Below are positions 27,902-36,364 of a stretch of 64,000 bases of DNA, piece by piece. A program made the position numbers and the translations under genes. The notes beneath the pieces are model-generated. The model searched no databases. It saw nothing but the letters and a program-made list of their open reading frames with translations, and was not told the DNA's origin. This DNA comes from Burkholderia gladioli (GTDB taxonomy: Bacteria > Pseudomonadota > Gammaproteobacteria > Burkholderiales > Burkholderiaceae): NCBI RefSeq assembly GCF_000959725.1, contig NZ_CP009322.1, positions 1,364,001 to 1,428,000 on the forward strand, in the 5' to 3' direction. The first letter of the stretch is position 1. Each line of letters opens with the position of its first letter.

Positions 27902-29128
27902 ATGAGCGCCGATTCCCGTTCCCGATCCGGGCCGCCTACGCAGCCAGGCCCGCCGCCCGCGCCGCGCCCCGGCGCCGAGCCGGACGATGCGAGCGCGCCG
28001 CCGCAGTTCACCGTCGACGGCGAGAGCACCGAGCGCGACTGGCCGCTGATCACGCGCGACGAGGTGGCCGCGCTGCTGGCCGCTTATCCGCGCCTCGGGC
28101 CGGTGGCGAGACTCGCCTGGCACAGCCCGCGGCCGTTCTCGGCCGCCGTGTTGGCCGGCATGGCCGACGGCGGCGAGGTGTTCGTCAAGCGCCATCACGC
28201 CAGCATTCGCGACGTGGCCGGGCTCGAGGAGGAGCATCGCTTCATCGCCCACCTGCGCGGGCAGGGGCTGCCGGTGGCCGAGGTGCTGGCCGATGCACTC
28301 GGCAGCACGGCGACGCGGCGCGGCGACTGGACCTACGAGGTGCACGCGGCCTCGCCGGGCGTGGATGTCTATCGCGGCGTGATGTCGTGGAAACCGTTCC
28401 TGCATGCCTCGCACGCGGCGGCGGCCGGGCGCATGCTGGCCACCCTGCATCGCGCCTCGGCCGGCTTCGACGCGCCGGCGCGCCAGCCCAAGCCGCTGCT
28501 GTCGAGCTTCCGGGTGCTGGGCGAGCCCGACCTGGGCGCCGCGCTCGACGCCTGGGTGGCCGCCCAGCCGCGCCTGGCGCGCGCCCTGGGCGGGCGCGAC
28601 TGGCACGGCGACGTGCTGCGCGAGATCGGCCCCTTCCATCGCGAGCTGGTGCCCTTGCTCGATACGCTGGCGCCGCTCTGGACCCATGGCGACTGGCATG
28701 CCTCGAACCTGCTGTGGAGCGGCGAGGGTGCCGAGGCGACGGTGGCCACCGTGCTCGACTTCGGCCTTGCCGACCGCACTTGCGCGGTGCTCGACATCGC
28801 CACCGCGATCGAGCGCAACCTGGTCGACTGGCTCGCGCCCGAGGCGACGCGGCGCGTCGAGTACGAGCATCTGCATGCCTTGCTGGATGGATATGAGTCG
28901 GTGCTGCCGCTGTCGGATGCAGCCTATCGCGCGCTAGCGGCGCTGCTGCCGATCGTTCATACCGAGTTCGCGCTGTCCGAGGTCGAGTACTTCAACGGCA
29001 TCCTCGCCTCGCCGGCCGGCACCGAAGCCGCCTACGACACCTACCTGATCGGCCATGCACGCTGGTTCGCCGGGCCGCAAGGGCAACGCCTGCTGGGCGT
29101 GCTGCGCTCGCGGCGGCCGGGCGCCTGA
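27902..29128 (+). CDS. APH-fold phosphotransferase (vitamin kinase candidate)
   Basis: 408 aa. A Pro/Ser-rich N-terminus of about 40 residues is followed by an aminoglycoside/choline-kinase-like fold: EVFVKRHHA (ATP Lys), the catalytic loop THGDWHASNLLW, and LDFGLADRT (metal Asp). It is distantly like ThiK-type kinases. Genomic position after PnuC suggests phosphorylation of the imported vitamin. An 11-codon frame (27870-27905) overlaps the pnuC stop and this start, so translation may be coupled through it. The specificity is inference. Confidence 0.85.
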   Translation: MSADSRSRSGPPTQPGPPPAPRPGAEPDDASAPPQFTVDGESTERDWPLITRDEVAALLAAYPRLGPVARLAWHSPRPFSAAVLAGMADGGEVFVKRHHASIRDVAGLEEEHRFIAHLRGQGLPVAEVLADALGSTATRRGDWTYEVHAASPGVDVYRGVMSWKPFLHASHAAAAGRMLATLHRASAGFDAPARQPKPLLSSFRVLGEPDLGAALDAWVAAQPRLARALGGRDWHGDVLREIGPFHRELVPLLDTLAPLWTHGDWHASNLLWSGEGAEATVATVLDFGLADRTCAVLDIATAIERNLVDWLAPEATRRVEYEHLHALLDGYESVLPLSDAAYRALAALLPIVHTEFALSEVEYFNGILASPAGTEAAYDTYLIGHARWFAGPQGQRLLGVLRSRRPGA

Positions 29129-29131
29129 AGT

Positions 29132-29171
29132 CCGGGCGGAGTCGGCCAGCGGCCGAACCCGAGCCGCCCGG
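29132..29171. terminator. Large hairpin between convergent genes
   Basis: Arms CCGGGCGG (29132-29139) and CCGCCCGG (29164-29171) enclose a second stem TCGGCC-AGC-GGCCGA. It lies between the convergent kinase and LysR genes. There is no T-run, so it is at best a weak bidirectional terminator. Confidence 0.45.
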
Positions 29172-29185
29172 CCGGGTTCGCGTAG

Positions 29186-30061
29186 CTAGCGCGCCGCTCC
29201 GGCATCTCCCAAGCGTTCCACCACCAGTTCCACGAAGCGGCTCAGGCGCGGCTGGCGCCGCATGTCGCGGTGATAACCGAGCCAGGTCTCGCGGCTGGGC
29301 GGCGCCTCGCCGAGATCGAGCCGCACGAGGCCCGGCGTGGCCTCGCCGAGGGGAATCGGCAGCACCGACAGGCCCACGCCCAGCGCGCAGAGCCGCGCCT
29401 GCGTCTCGCGGCTGTTGCTGCGCGCGGCCACCGCCGCCTCGGGCAGGCGCCGCTGGATCCAGCCCACGTCGGGCATCGCGCCGAACGCGGTATCCATCAG
29501 CACCAGCCGGCAGCCGCGACCGCGCGCGGGCAGCTCGACCGGCGCCCCGGCCGCGGCGTAGACGGCATAGGCGGTGCTCAGCAGGCGGCGGCTCACCACG
29601 TCGGGCTCGACGAAGGGCGCGATCCGCATCACGCAGTCGGCCTCGCGATGCGGCAGGCTGTAGAGCCGCGGATCGGCCAGCAGCTCGACCGTCACGCCCG
29701 GGTGCCGCGCCGTGTATTCGGCGATCACCGGCGCGAGACGCAGCGAGCCGAACCAGTCTGAACAGGAGACGCGCAACAGGCCCGAGAGCCGAGTCTCCGC
29801 GCCCGACAACTCACGCAGCGCCGCCAGCGCCTCGATCTCCATGCGCTCCGCATGCACCAGCAGCGCCTGGCCCTCGTCGGTCGGGATGAAGCCCTGCTGG
29901 GTGCGCTGGAACAGCCGCTGGCCGAGCTGCTGCTCGAGCGCCTTGAGCCGGCGGCCCATTGTCGGCTGGGTCTGCCCGAGCCGGCGCGCGGCGGCGCCCA
30001 GGCTGCCCTCGCGGGCAATCGCGAGGAATACGCGCACGTCGCTCCAGTCGATGTCTCCCAT
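29186..30061 (-). CDS. LysR family transcriptional regulator
   Basis: 291 aa. The N-terminal winged helix is DWSDVRVFLAIAREGSLGAA then LGQTQPTMGRRLKALEQQLG and LFQRTQQGFIPTDEG. The C-terminal co-inducer domain has a CSDWFGSLRLAPVIAEY start. It is divergent from a quinone-reductase-like gene across a 114-bp gap with two dyads, the usual LysR target arrangement. Start 30061 places the helix-turn-helix at the normal distance; ATG 30079 is in frame as an alternative. Confidence 0.92.
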   Translation of the reverse strand: MGDIDWSDVRVFLAIAREGSLGAAARRLGQTQPTMGRRLKALEQQLGQRLFQRTQQGFIPTDEGQALLVHAERMEIEALAALRELSGAETRLSGLLRVSCSDWFGSLRLAPVIAEYTARHPGVTVELLADPRLYSLPHREADCVMRIAPFVEPDVVSRRLLSTAYAVYAAAGAPVELPARGRGCRLVLMDTAFGAMPDVGWIQRRLPEAAVAARSNSRETQARLCALGVGLSVLPIPLGEATPGLVRLDLGEAPPSRETWLGYHRDMRRQPRLSRFVELVVERLGDAGAAR

Positions 30062-30083
30062 CGCCTTCCATCCATTCATTTAT

Positions 30084-30119
30084 GCATGAACAAGATGCGA
30101 TCTTAGCGAGTTCTCATGC
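30084..30119. promoter_or_regulatory. Dyads in the LysR/oxidoreductase divergent promoter
   Basis: The outer arms GCATGA (30084-30089) and TCATGC (30114-30119) surround an inner dyad AAGAT-GCG-ATCTT (30092-30104). Nested dyads between a LysR gene and its divergent neighbour are the expected binding region. Confidence 0.5.
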
Positions 30120-30175
30120 GTAATTGTTGTCGATAGAGTGGCGTCCAGATACCGAACCTGCCCAGGAGAACGACG

Positions 30176-31168
30176 ATGAACCCCAATCCCAAGACCATGC
30201 GCGCCTGGATCGTGGACGCGCCCGACGCGCCGTTTCGCGAGACCGAGCTGCCGATTCCCGAGCCGCGCGCCGGCGAGGTGCTGGTACGGGTCGAGGCGAG
30301 TGGCGTCAATCCGCTCGACACCAAGATCCGCGCCGGCAGCGCCGCCCATGCGCGCCATCCCTTGCCGGCCGTGCTCGGCATCGACCTGGCCGGCAGCGTC
30401 GAGCGCGTCGGCGAGGGCGTGAGCGGCCTCGCGCCCGGCGACGCGGTCTGGGGCGCGGCCGGCGGCGTGGGCGGGATCGGCGGCAGCATGGCGCAGTGGG
30501 TGGCCGTCGACGCGCGGCTGCTGGCGCGCCAGCCGGCGGCCCTGTCGATGCGCGAGGCGGCCGCGCTGCCGCTGGCGGCGATCACCGCCTGGGAAGGGCT
30601 GGTGGACAACGCCCGGGTGCAGGCCGGTGAGAACGTGCTGGTGATCGGCGCGGCGGGCGGCGTCGGGCATGTGGCGACGCAACTGGCGCTGGCGCGCGGC
30701 GCCCGGGTGTTCGGGGTCGCGAGCGAACGCGATGCCGGCTACCTGCGCTCGCTGGGCGCGCACTTCGTCGACCGGGCCGCTGCGGTCGACACCTGGGTGG
30801 CCGAGCACACCGGCGGACGCGGTTTCGACGTGGTCTACGACAGCGTCGGCGCGCTCGACGCCGCCTTCCAGGCGGTGCGGCCGTTCGGCCGCGTGACCAG
30901 CGCGCTCGGCTGGGGGACCGTGTCGCTCGCGCCGCTGTCGTTCCGCTCGGCACAGTACGCCGGCGTATTCACGCTGCGGCCGCTGCTGACGGGGCAGGGC
31001 CGCGAGGCGCATGGCCGGATCCTGGTGGAGACGGCGGCGCTGGTCGAGGCGGGGCGACTTTCGCCGCGGCTCGAACCGCGCCGCTTCGCGATCGACCAGG
31101 CCGATGCCGCCCACGCGCTGGTGCGCGAGGGCCAGGCGCGCGGCAAGGTGGTGCTGGAGCTCGGCTGA
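30176..31168 (+). CDS. Zinc-independent MDR oxidoreductase (quinone reductase-like)
   Basis: 330 aa. The GroES-like N-terminal domain includes VRVEASGVNPLDTKIRAG and VLGIDLAGSVERVGEGV. The Rossmann motif is VIGAAGGVGHVATQLA, with FDVVYDSVGALDAAFQAV after it. The zinc ligands of alcohol dehydrogenases are missing, as in NADPH:quinone reductases (QOR/zeta-crystallin group). It probably reduces quinones or enones with NADPH. The AGGAGA SD is 6 bp upstream. It is the probable target of the divergent LysR. Confidence 0.93.
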   Translation: MNPNPKTMRAWIVDAPDAPFRETELPIPEPRAGEVLVRVEASGVNPLDTKIRAGSAAHARHPLPAVLGIDLAGSVERVGEGVSGLAPGDAVWGAAGGVGGIGGSMAQWVAVDARLLARQPAALSMREAAALPLAAITAWEGLVDNARVQAGENVLVIGAAGGVGHVATQLALARGARVFGVASERDAGYLRSLGAHFVDRAAAVDTWVAEHTGGRGFDVVYDSVGALDAAFQAVRPFGRVTSALGWGTVSLAPLSFRSAQYAGVFTLRPLLTGQGREAHGRILVETAALVEAGRLSPRLEPRRFAIDQADAAHALVREGQARGKVVLELG

Positions 31169-31346
31169 GCCGCCGGTCCGCCGTGTAATCCGCGATAAGA
31201 CAAGGCGCTGCATCGATCCGGAATAAAGCCCTGCCGCCGCCGTCTTTCCATCGCCACGGGAGCGCGTCTGCCGTGGCGAGCCGTGCTTGCGGCGATTGTG
31301 CCGGCAAACACCGACACAACAGGCCGCCCGGCCGCTTGCCGTTTGG

Positions 31347-32231
31347 CTAGGGCCGGGCCGGATCGGCGTCCAGCGTCACGAGGCTCGACTGCTGGGCGGC
31401 CGGCAGCCAGAAGGCCAGCCGCGCGCGGAGTTCCGCCTCGCTGCCGCCGGTGCGGCGCGCCGCGGCGCGGGCGCAATCGGCCAGCGAGGCCGGCCCGTTC
31501 GCGGCTCGGCGCAGCGCGTGGAACTGCCAGTCGGCCAGCCGCTCCATCGACACCCGAAACCGGTGGCGACGGATCGCGACGCGGTCGATCTCGAACTCGG
31601 GCGCCTCCGCCGGGCGTTCGCCCCGCAGCCAGGGGCGCAGGCTGTCGGCGCGATGCCGCAGCGCGATCAGCCGCGTGGTGGCGGGCAGGGCGAGCTGCCA
31701 GCCCGCGCCGGCCAGCAGCGAGAGCGGCTCGGCCGGCGCGGTGGGCTCGCGATGTTCCAGGCCCGCGGCGCGGCCGCTTTCGGCGATGGCCCGCTCCAGC
31801 GTCGCCAGCGCCAGCGCGAAGCTCTGCATGGCCGGGCGCGGCCCGTTCGCCATGCGGCGCTGCGAGCGCAGCAGGAAGGCCGGGAATTCGGCACCCAGCG
31901 TGTGCAGCGTCGGCGAGCGCGAGGGATGCCGGGCCAGGTAGGCCCTCGCGAAGAAGCGAAACAGCGAAGGGCCCAGCAGGCGCAGCAGGGCCGGGAATTC
32001 CGCCTCGAGGCAGGCGATCAGGCGCATCCAGTAGCCGTCCGCGTAGACCGCCAGCCGCGCGCGCGGGTCGATGCCGGCGGGCGTGGCGATCACGCGCTCG
32101 ATGCCGGCGCCATGCAGCGCCCGGGCCTGCGCGAGCCCGGCGCCGAGCCCGCCGGGGTGCGTGGTGGCGGCCTGCATCCAGTGCTGGATCGCGGGCAGGT
32201 CGAGTTCGGCGACCAACAGCGTGTCATCCAT
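31347..32231 (-). CDS. DUF2063 protein, partner of an MNIO (DUF692) enzyme
   Basis: 294 aa. The N-terminal DUF2063 domain shows [21 protein letters not shown] and [13 protein letters not shown], the segment shared by BufC/HvfC-type proteins. In MNIO systems such proteins bind the precursor and present it to the DUF692 enzyme. The C-terminal half is Arg/Leu-rich without a named domain. The gene overlaps the DUF692 stop by 8 bp and is third in the operon. No signal peptide: cytosolic. The role is taken from the family, not shown here. Confidence 0.9.
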   Translation of the reverse strand: MDDTLLVAELDLPAIQHWMQAATTHPGGLGAGLAQARALHGAGIERVIATPAGIDPRARLAVYADGYWMRLIACLEAEFPALLRLLGPSLFRFFARAYLARHPSRSPTLHTLGAEFPAFLLRSQRRMANGPRPAMQSFALALATLERAIAESGRAAGLEHREPTAPAEPLSLLAGAGWQLALPATTRLIALRHRADSLRPWLRGERPAEAPEFEIDRVAIRRHRFRVSMERLADWQFHALRRAANGPASLADCARAAARRTGGSEAELRARLAFWLPAAQQSSLVTLDADPARP

Positions 32232-33240
32232 CGATCGCCTCCGGCACCAAGTAGTGGAGCGGGGTGGAGAGCGCCATTTCTCCCGTCTCCACGGTTTGCG
32301 GTGCCGCTTCGGCAAGCGCTGCTGTTGCCTCGCCGCGGGCCGCGCGACGCGCCTTGTCGAGCTCGGCCAGCAGGCCCTCGTAGTCGGGCAGGTTCGCGTC
32401 CCATTCGAGCAGGGTCGAGACGCCGCCCGTCAATTGCTGGGCCAGGCGATACAGATCCCAGACGCCGGGCGGCACCGGCTGGTCGTGCGTGTCGACCAGG
32501 CAGTCGCCGCATCGCGTGTGGCCGGCAAGGTGCAGTTGCACGATGTGCTCGGGCGGCAGCGCGCGCAGGTAGGCCTCGGCATCGAAGCCGTGATTGAAGG
32601 CGCTGACGAAGACATTGTTGACGTCGAGCAGCAGCCCGCAGCCGGTGCGTTCGGCCAGCCGCGCCAGGAATTCGCATTCGGGCATCGTCGAGGCCTGGAA
32701 CTGCACGTAGCTCGACGGATTCTCGAGCACCAGCGCGCGCCCCAGCACCTGCTGCACGGCATCGACGCGCGCGGCGACGTGGTCGAGCGAGGCCGGGTTG
32801 AGCGGCAGCGGCAGCAGGTCGTGCGAATTGTGCGAGCCCAGGCCGGTCCAGCACAGATGATCGGAAACCCAGACCGCGCGCAGTTCCTCCATCAGGCGCC
32901 GCAACTGGCCCAGGTAGGCCGTGTCGAGCGGCGCGTCCGAGCCGATCGACAGGGACACGCCGTGCATCACGATCGGCACCTCGGCGGCGATCCGGTCGAG
33001 CATCGCGCGCTGGTAGCCGGCGTCCTCGAAGTAGTTTTCGGAAATGATCTCGAACCAGTCGACGCGCGGGCCGTCGGCGAGGATCGCCGGCAGGTGCTGC
33101 GCACGCAGCCCGACGCCGAAGCCGAGATCGGGCAGGCCCAGGCGGGGCGGCCGCCCCGGCCGGGACGCGGCGCTCGCCGCATCCCGGCCCGAGGGCAGCG
33201 CCCGCGGGCCGCGGCCGTCAGGGGTGACGGTGACGGACAT
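32224..33240 (-). CDS. DUF692 multinuclear non-heme iron oxidative enzyme (MNIO)
   Basis: 338 aa TIM-barrel enzyme of the MbnB/BufB/TglH family, which modifies cysteine or other residues in ribosomal peptides using two or three irons. Conserved metal-ligand segments are all present: FEIISENYF (E64), VMHGVS (H93), VSDHLCW (D127, H128), VLENPSSY (E173), [15 protein letters not shown] (D206, N209, H217), LHLAGH (H237, H241), DTHDQP (D250, H252) and LLEWD (E279). The first 35 residues are a polar extension. It is second in the operon, 12 bp after the ferritin-like gene, its likely substrate. Confidence 0.95.
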   Translation of the reverse strand: MSVTVTPDGRGPRALPSGRDAASAASRPGRPPRLGLPDLGFGVGLRAQHLPAILADGPRVDWFEIISENYFEDAGYQRAMLDRIAAEVPIVMHGVSLSIGSDAPLDTAYLGQLRRLMEELRAVWVSDHLCWTGLGSHNSHDLLPLPLNPASLDHVAARVDAVQQVLGRALVLENPSSYVQFQASTMPECEFLARLAERTGCGLLLDVNNVFVSAFNHGFDAEAYLRALPPEHIVQLHLAGHTRCGDCLVDTHDQPVPPGVWDLYRLAQQLTGGVSTLLEWDANLPDYEGLLAELDKARRAARGEATAALAEAAPQTVETGEMALSTPLHYLVPEAIDG

Positions 33241-33252
33241 GCGAGGCTCCGA

Positions 33253-35355
33253 TCAGGTCGACGGCGGCAGGGCGATGCGCAGCGTGGTCGGCAAGGGCTT
33301 GGCCGGCGCCGGCTGGCCCGGGTTGCGATGCGCCCAGACCTTCTCCAGCGCGCCCCAGGCGACGTCGTAGACCGAATCGCCGACCGCGAAGTCGAGCGTG
33401 ACGATCACGGTTGCGTCGCCCTCGGTGCTGGTGAGCGGCTCGGGCGTGCCGTCGGCCTTGAAGTCGAACAACTGCATGGTGCCGCTGCTCGGGTAGAGCT
33501 GCGAGGCCGAGATCGGCACCGCGCAGCCGCCGAAGCCGTTGCAGCGGTTGTCGGCCGGCGCGCTGTACAGCGTGGGCGCCCCGCAGCCGCCCTTGCCGGA
33601 AGCCATGGTCGCGGGATGGCCGCAACTGCCCGCCGAGCCGGCCGATTGCGAGCAATTGCCGCCGCCGCTGACCGACTGGACGAAGCCGCATCCGCCTTGC
33701 GTGGCGCAATGGTTCGAGCCCTTGCAGCTGTGATAGACCGCCTGCGCCGCGCAATCGCCGCCGCCGGAGCCGTCGAGCGCGAGCGACTGGCAGGCATGCA
33801 TCAGGGCCTCGCCCTGGGTGCCGGTGCCCGACGAGGCGCTCGCCTCGCGCAGGCTCGGCGCGCTGCCGTACACGGCCCAGTACAGCGCCATCCGGTCGCC
33901 CGAGCCGACCATCGACGGGAACGGGAACTGGACCGTGGTGTCGCCCCAGGAGCTCGACAGCACCGTGGTGATGCCGGCCAGCGCGCCCTGCACCACGTTG
34001 TCGAGCGTGGCGCTCGGCATGCCGGTCTTCAGCTCGTTGAGCGCCGCGGCGACCGCCTCGGGCGTGGGGATGTTGGTGGGCGCCTTGGCCGGATCGTAGT
34101 CGGCCGTGGTCAGCATCGAGGCCGACCAGCTATTGCCGGCCTGGTGCCAGTGCTGCCAGGTCCGCAGGCTGCCGAGCTGCTCGGCGATCTTGTGGAAGCG
34201 CTCGAAGTGGTTGAGCGTGCCGTTCGGCACGCGCGCCGTGGCGTCGTCGCTATGCGGCTCCTGCGTGCCGGTATCGCTGTAGGACGGGTAGTCGGCTTCC
34301 AGGGCCGGCTGGCTCGGCTGGAACTGCAGCAGCACGTTGGCGTTGGCCGCGGCCAGCGCCATGCGCCGCTGGTTGGCGCGCTGCTGGACCTTGCCGATGA
34401 AGGCCTGGATGGTGTCCCAGTCGATGCCGCCTTCGCCCTGGTCGCAGATGGCCCACATCATCAGCATCGCCTGGATGTGGGCGTCGAGCGCGCCCGTGAA
34501 GGTGATCTGCGACGGCATGCCGGGATACTCTGCCATCGGATGGCCCGAGCTCTTGCTGTTGAACAGGTCGCGCTGGCCGACCGCGCCCGCGAAGCACTTC
34601 TCCCACAGCGTCTGGCCGTCGGTATAGGCGATGTTGGTGTATTGCAGCAGGCAGTAGTACATCCAGCCGATGGTGCCGAACATCGGCAGGTCGACTTCGG
34701 TGCTCTGCGCGGTCCAGCCGTCGAACGGGACGGCCGGGAAATAGCCGGTCGAGGGCTTGATGCTGGCCAGCGCGGTGGCGTGATCCTGCTCGATGATCTC
34801 GAACAGCGCCGTCTGCGAGGGCGTCAGCGCGGTGAGGTCGACCGCGGCGGGAACCGGGTTCACCGGGTTCGGCTTGAGGTCCCTGAGATCGATGATGTGC
34901 GGGATCACCGTCTTGTCCGGGCCGTAGCAGATCCAGTTGTATTGCTCGTCCTGCAGGGCCGGGCTGTTGAAGTTCGGCTTGACGCCGAGCGCCGAGCACA
35001 GGTTGGCCGCCATCTGCAGGTGCAGCATCTCGTCGATGAACACCGAGAACAGCAGGTTGTAGGCGGTCTGGTTCGCCAGCTCGACGGGCGGTGCCGCCGG
35101 GATCTGGCCGATCGAGCGGCCCGGCCAGACGCGTCCCTGGTAGTAGGAGATGTCCTTGGCGTTGATCGCATGCGTGCCCTGGATCGACTTCATCGCGCAC
35201 ATGTAGATCGGGACGGTGAACAGCTCGACGTTCACCGCCGCCTGGACCAGCGCGCGCAGGGCGGCCTGGTCGGCGGCGAGATGGGACAGGTCGCGATCGC
35301 TGATGAGGGGCGGGTTCTGGGGAATGCTGCCTGAAACGTGCACCGGCGTATCCAT
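33253..35355 (-). CDS. Ferritin-like protein with a Cys/Gly-rich C-terminal tail (candidate MNIO substrate)
   Basis: 700 aa. Residues 20-310 carry a ferritin-like diiron domain of the VioB/PF12902 kind, with E44 (NVELFTVP), E109-x2-H112 (DEMLHLQ) and E189-x2-H192 (EQDH). A helical region follows to about 510. Residues 522-611 hold ten cysteines, three GGC motifs and two identical N-x-C-x3-G-G-C units (N548-C556, N603-C611), with much Gly/Ser. The last 80 residues look like a beta domain. No signal peptide is seen. It heads an operon with DUF692 and DUF2063, whose relatives oxidise cysteines in such tails. Start 35355 follows GAGG; ATG 35415 is an alternative. Confidence 0.88.
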   Translation of the reverse strand: MDTPVHVSGSIPQNPPLISDRDLSHLAADQAALRALVQAAVNVELFTVPIYMCAMKSIQGTHAINAKDISYYQGRVWPGRSIGQIPAAPPVELANQTAYNLLFSVFIDEMLHLQMAANLCSALGVKPNFNSPALQDEQYNWICYGPDKTVIPHIIDLRDLKPNPVNPVPAAVDLTALTPSQTALFEIIEQDHATALASIKPSTGYFPAVPFDGWTAQSTEVDLPMFGTIGWMYYCLLQYTNIAYTDGQTLWEKCFAGAVGQRDLFNSKSSGHPMAEYPGMPSQITFTGALDAHIQAMLMMWAICDQGEGGIDWDTIQAFIGKVQQRANQRRMALAAANANVLLQFQPSQPALEADYPSYSDTGTQEPHSDDATARVPNGTLNHFERFHKIAEQLGSLRTWQHWHQAGNSWSASMLTTADYDPAKAPTNIPTPEAVAAALNELKTGMPSATLDNVVQGALAGITTVLSSSWGDTTVQFPFPSMVGSGDRMALYWAVYGSAPSLREASASSGTGTQGEALMHACQSLALDGSGGGDCAAQAVYHSCKGSNHCATQGGCGFVQSVSGGGNCSQSAGSAGSCGHPATMASGKGGCGAPTLYSAPADNRCNGFGGCAVPISASQLYPSSGTMQLFDFKADGTPEPLTSTEGDATVIVTLDFAVGDSVYDVAWGALEKVWAHRNPGQPAPAKPLPTTLRIALPPST

Positions 35356-35799
35356 ACAGGCCTCGATGGGGGACTTGATCCATGCTTTCCCGAATACGGA
35401 AAAGACGGACTGCATTTTTTGAAATCTTCCGGCCGACAGGCCATATCGGCCGACTTCACCCGCGCTCGATCCGGAAGCTTGTTTTCGATTCGACGAAATC
35501 ATGCCGCGGGCGCGCATTCGCGATGAATGCGCCGCCAGCTTAAAATCCCGGAAAATCGATTGCCGATCGGCTGATTTACTGGCTGGTGGTCTCCGTCCAG
35601 CGCGATGGCAAGCGCAAGACTACAGCAGAAAATATCAATTTGTGTGACATTTTTACAGCGGCTGGTTTTAACGGAATGCTTATCGACTATTATCCTGCTG
35701 CCTATTGAATTATCGATTGCTTAATCGCCATGACAGGCCGGTTGTCGATTCGGGTTGTCCATGAGTCGATCGCGAAACATCCCGTCCCGGAGCTCGCCC
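35356..35799. other. Divergent promoter region of the MNIO operon
   Basis: 444 bp without a gene. The part at 35620-35720 is AT-rich and likely holds the promoters of the minus-strand MNIO operon and the plus-strand small membrane gene. No Fur box, metal-regulator dyad or riboswitch was recognised. Confidence 0.5.
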
Positions 35800-36078
35800 A
35801 TGAATCCGCTGCGCATCGTCGTGCTGTGTCTCACGCTGGCCGGTTTCGCCGCCGGCATGATTGCCGCCTTCTGGTGGTATCGCGCCAGCGAGGTGGGAGT
35901 CGATCCCGCCTGGAGCAAACACGAGGGCGGGTTCGAACCGGTCGACGCCTTGCAGTCGCAGGCGGGCTGGCTGGTCGGCCTGCTGCAGGCCGCCGACGTA
36001 AACCAGCGCGCCGCGCAATGGACCGCCGTGTCGGTCCTGCTGACCGGCTTCGCGAGCCTGCTGGGGCTGTTTGCCTGA
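35800..36078 (+). CDS. Small hypothetical membrane protein
   Basis: 92 aa. The N-terminal helix LRIVVLCLTLAGFAAGMIAAFWWY and a C-terminal helix (WTAVSVLLTGFASLLGLFA) flank a polar middle, so it is probably a two-helix hairpin with the middle outside. GGAG lies 9 bp upstream. No family is recognised. It is divergent from the MNIO operon but with 444 bp between, so a functional link is not implied. Confidence 0.7.
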   Translation: MNPLRIVVLCLTLAGFAAGMIAAFWWYRASEVGVDPAWSKHEGGFEPVDALQSQAGWLVGLLQAADVNQRAAQWTAVSVLLTGFASLLGLFA

Positions 36079-36364
36079 GCGCCGGCCGGCGCGCGGCCTG
36101 TTTATCGATTTTCCCGAAACAAGCCGAATATCCGGCCCGCCTGAAAACAATAAAACAAGCCGTTTGACAAGGCATCGGGCCTATGTTCATATCGCCGGCG
36201 GCTTAATCGATGAGCCATTCAATGGCTGTTGCCATTTATTGATCAGTCTTCGTTTCAGTTTTCACATCCTGAGCATTGAGCGGCGAGCCGCGGTAGCGCA
36301 GGGGTATATCAAAAAGACATTCTCGGCCGCTCTTTGTCCTGTTGTCACCAATACGGAGAAAGAG

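Noticed and set aside
31251..31279. TCGCCACGG/CCGTGGCGA hairpin between convergent genes as a terminator
   Set aside because: The stem is real but has no T-run on either strand and lies far from both stops.
32071..35334. A 1087-codon open frame on the plus strand opposite the MNIO operon
   Set aside because: It is the antisense shadow of three well-supported minus-strand genes. Its translation is Arg/Gly/His/Ala-rich with no domain, the usual artefact in GC-rich DNA.
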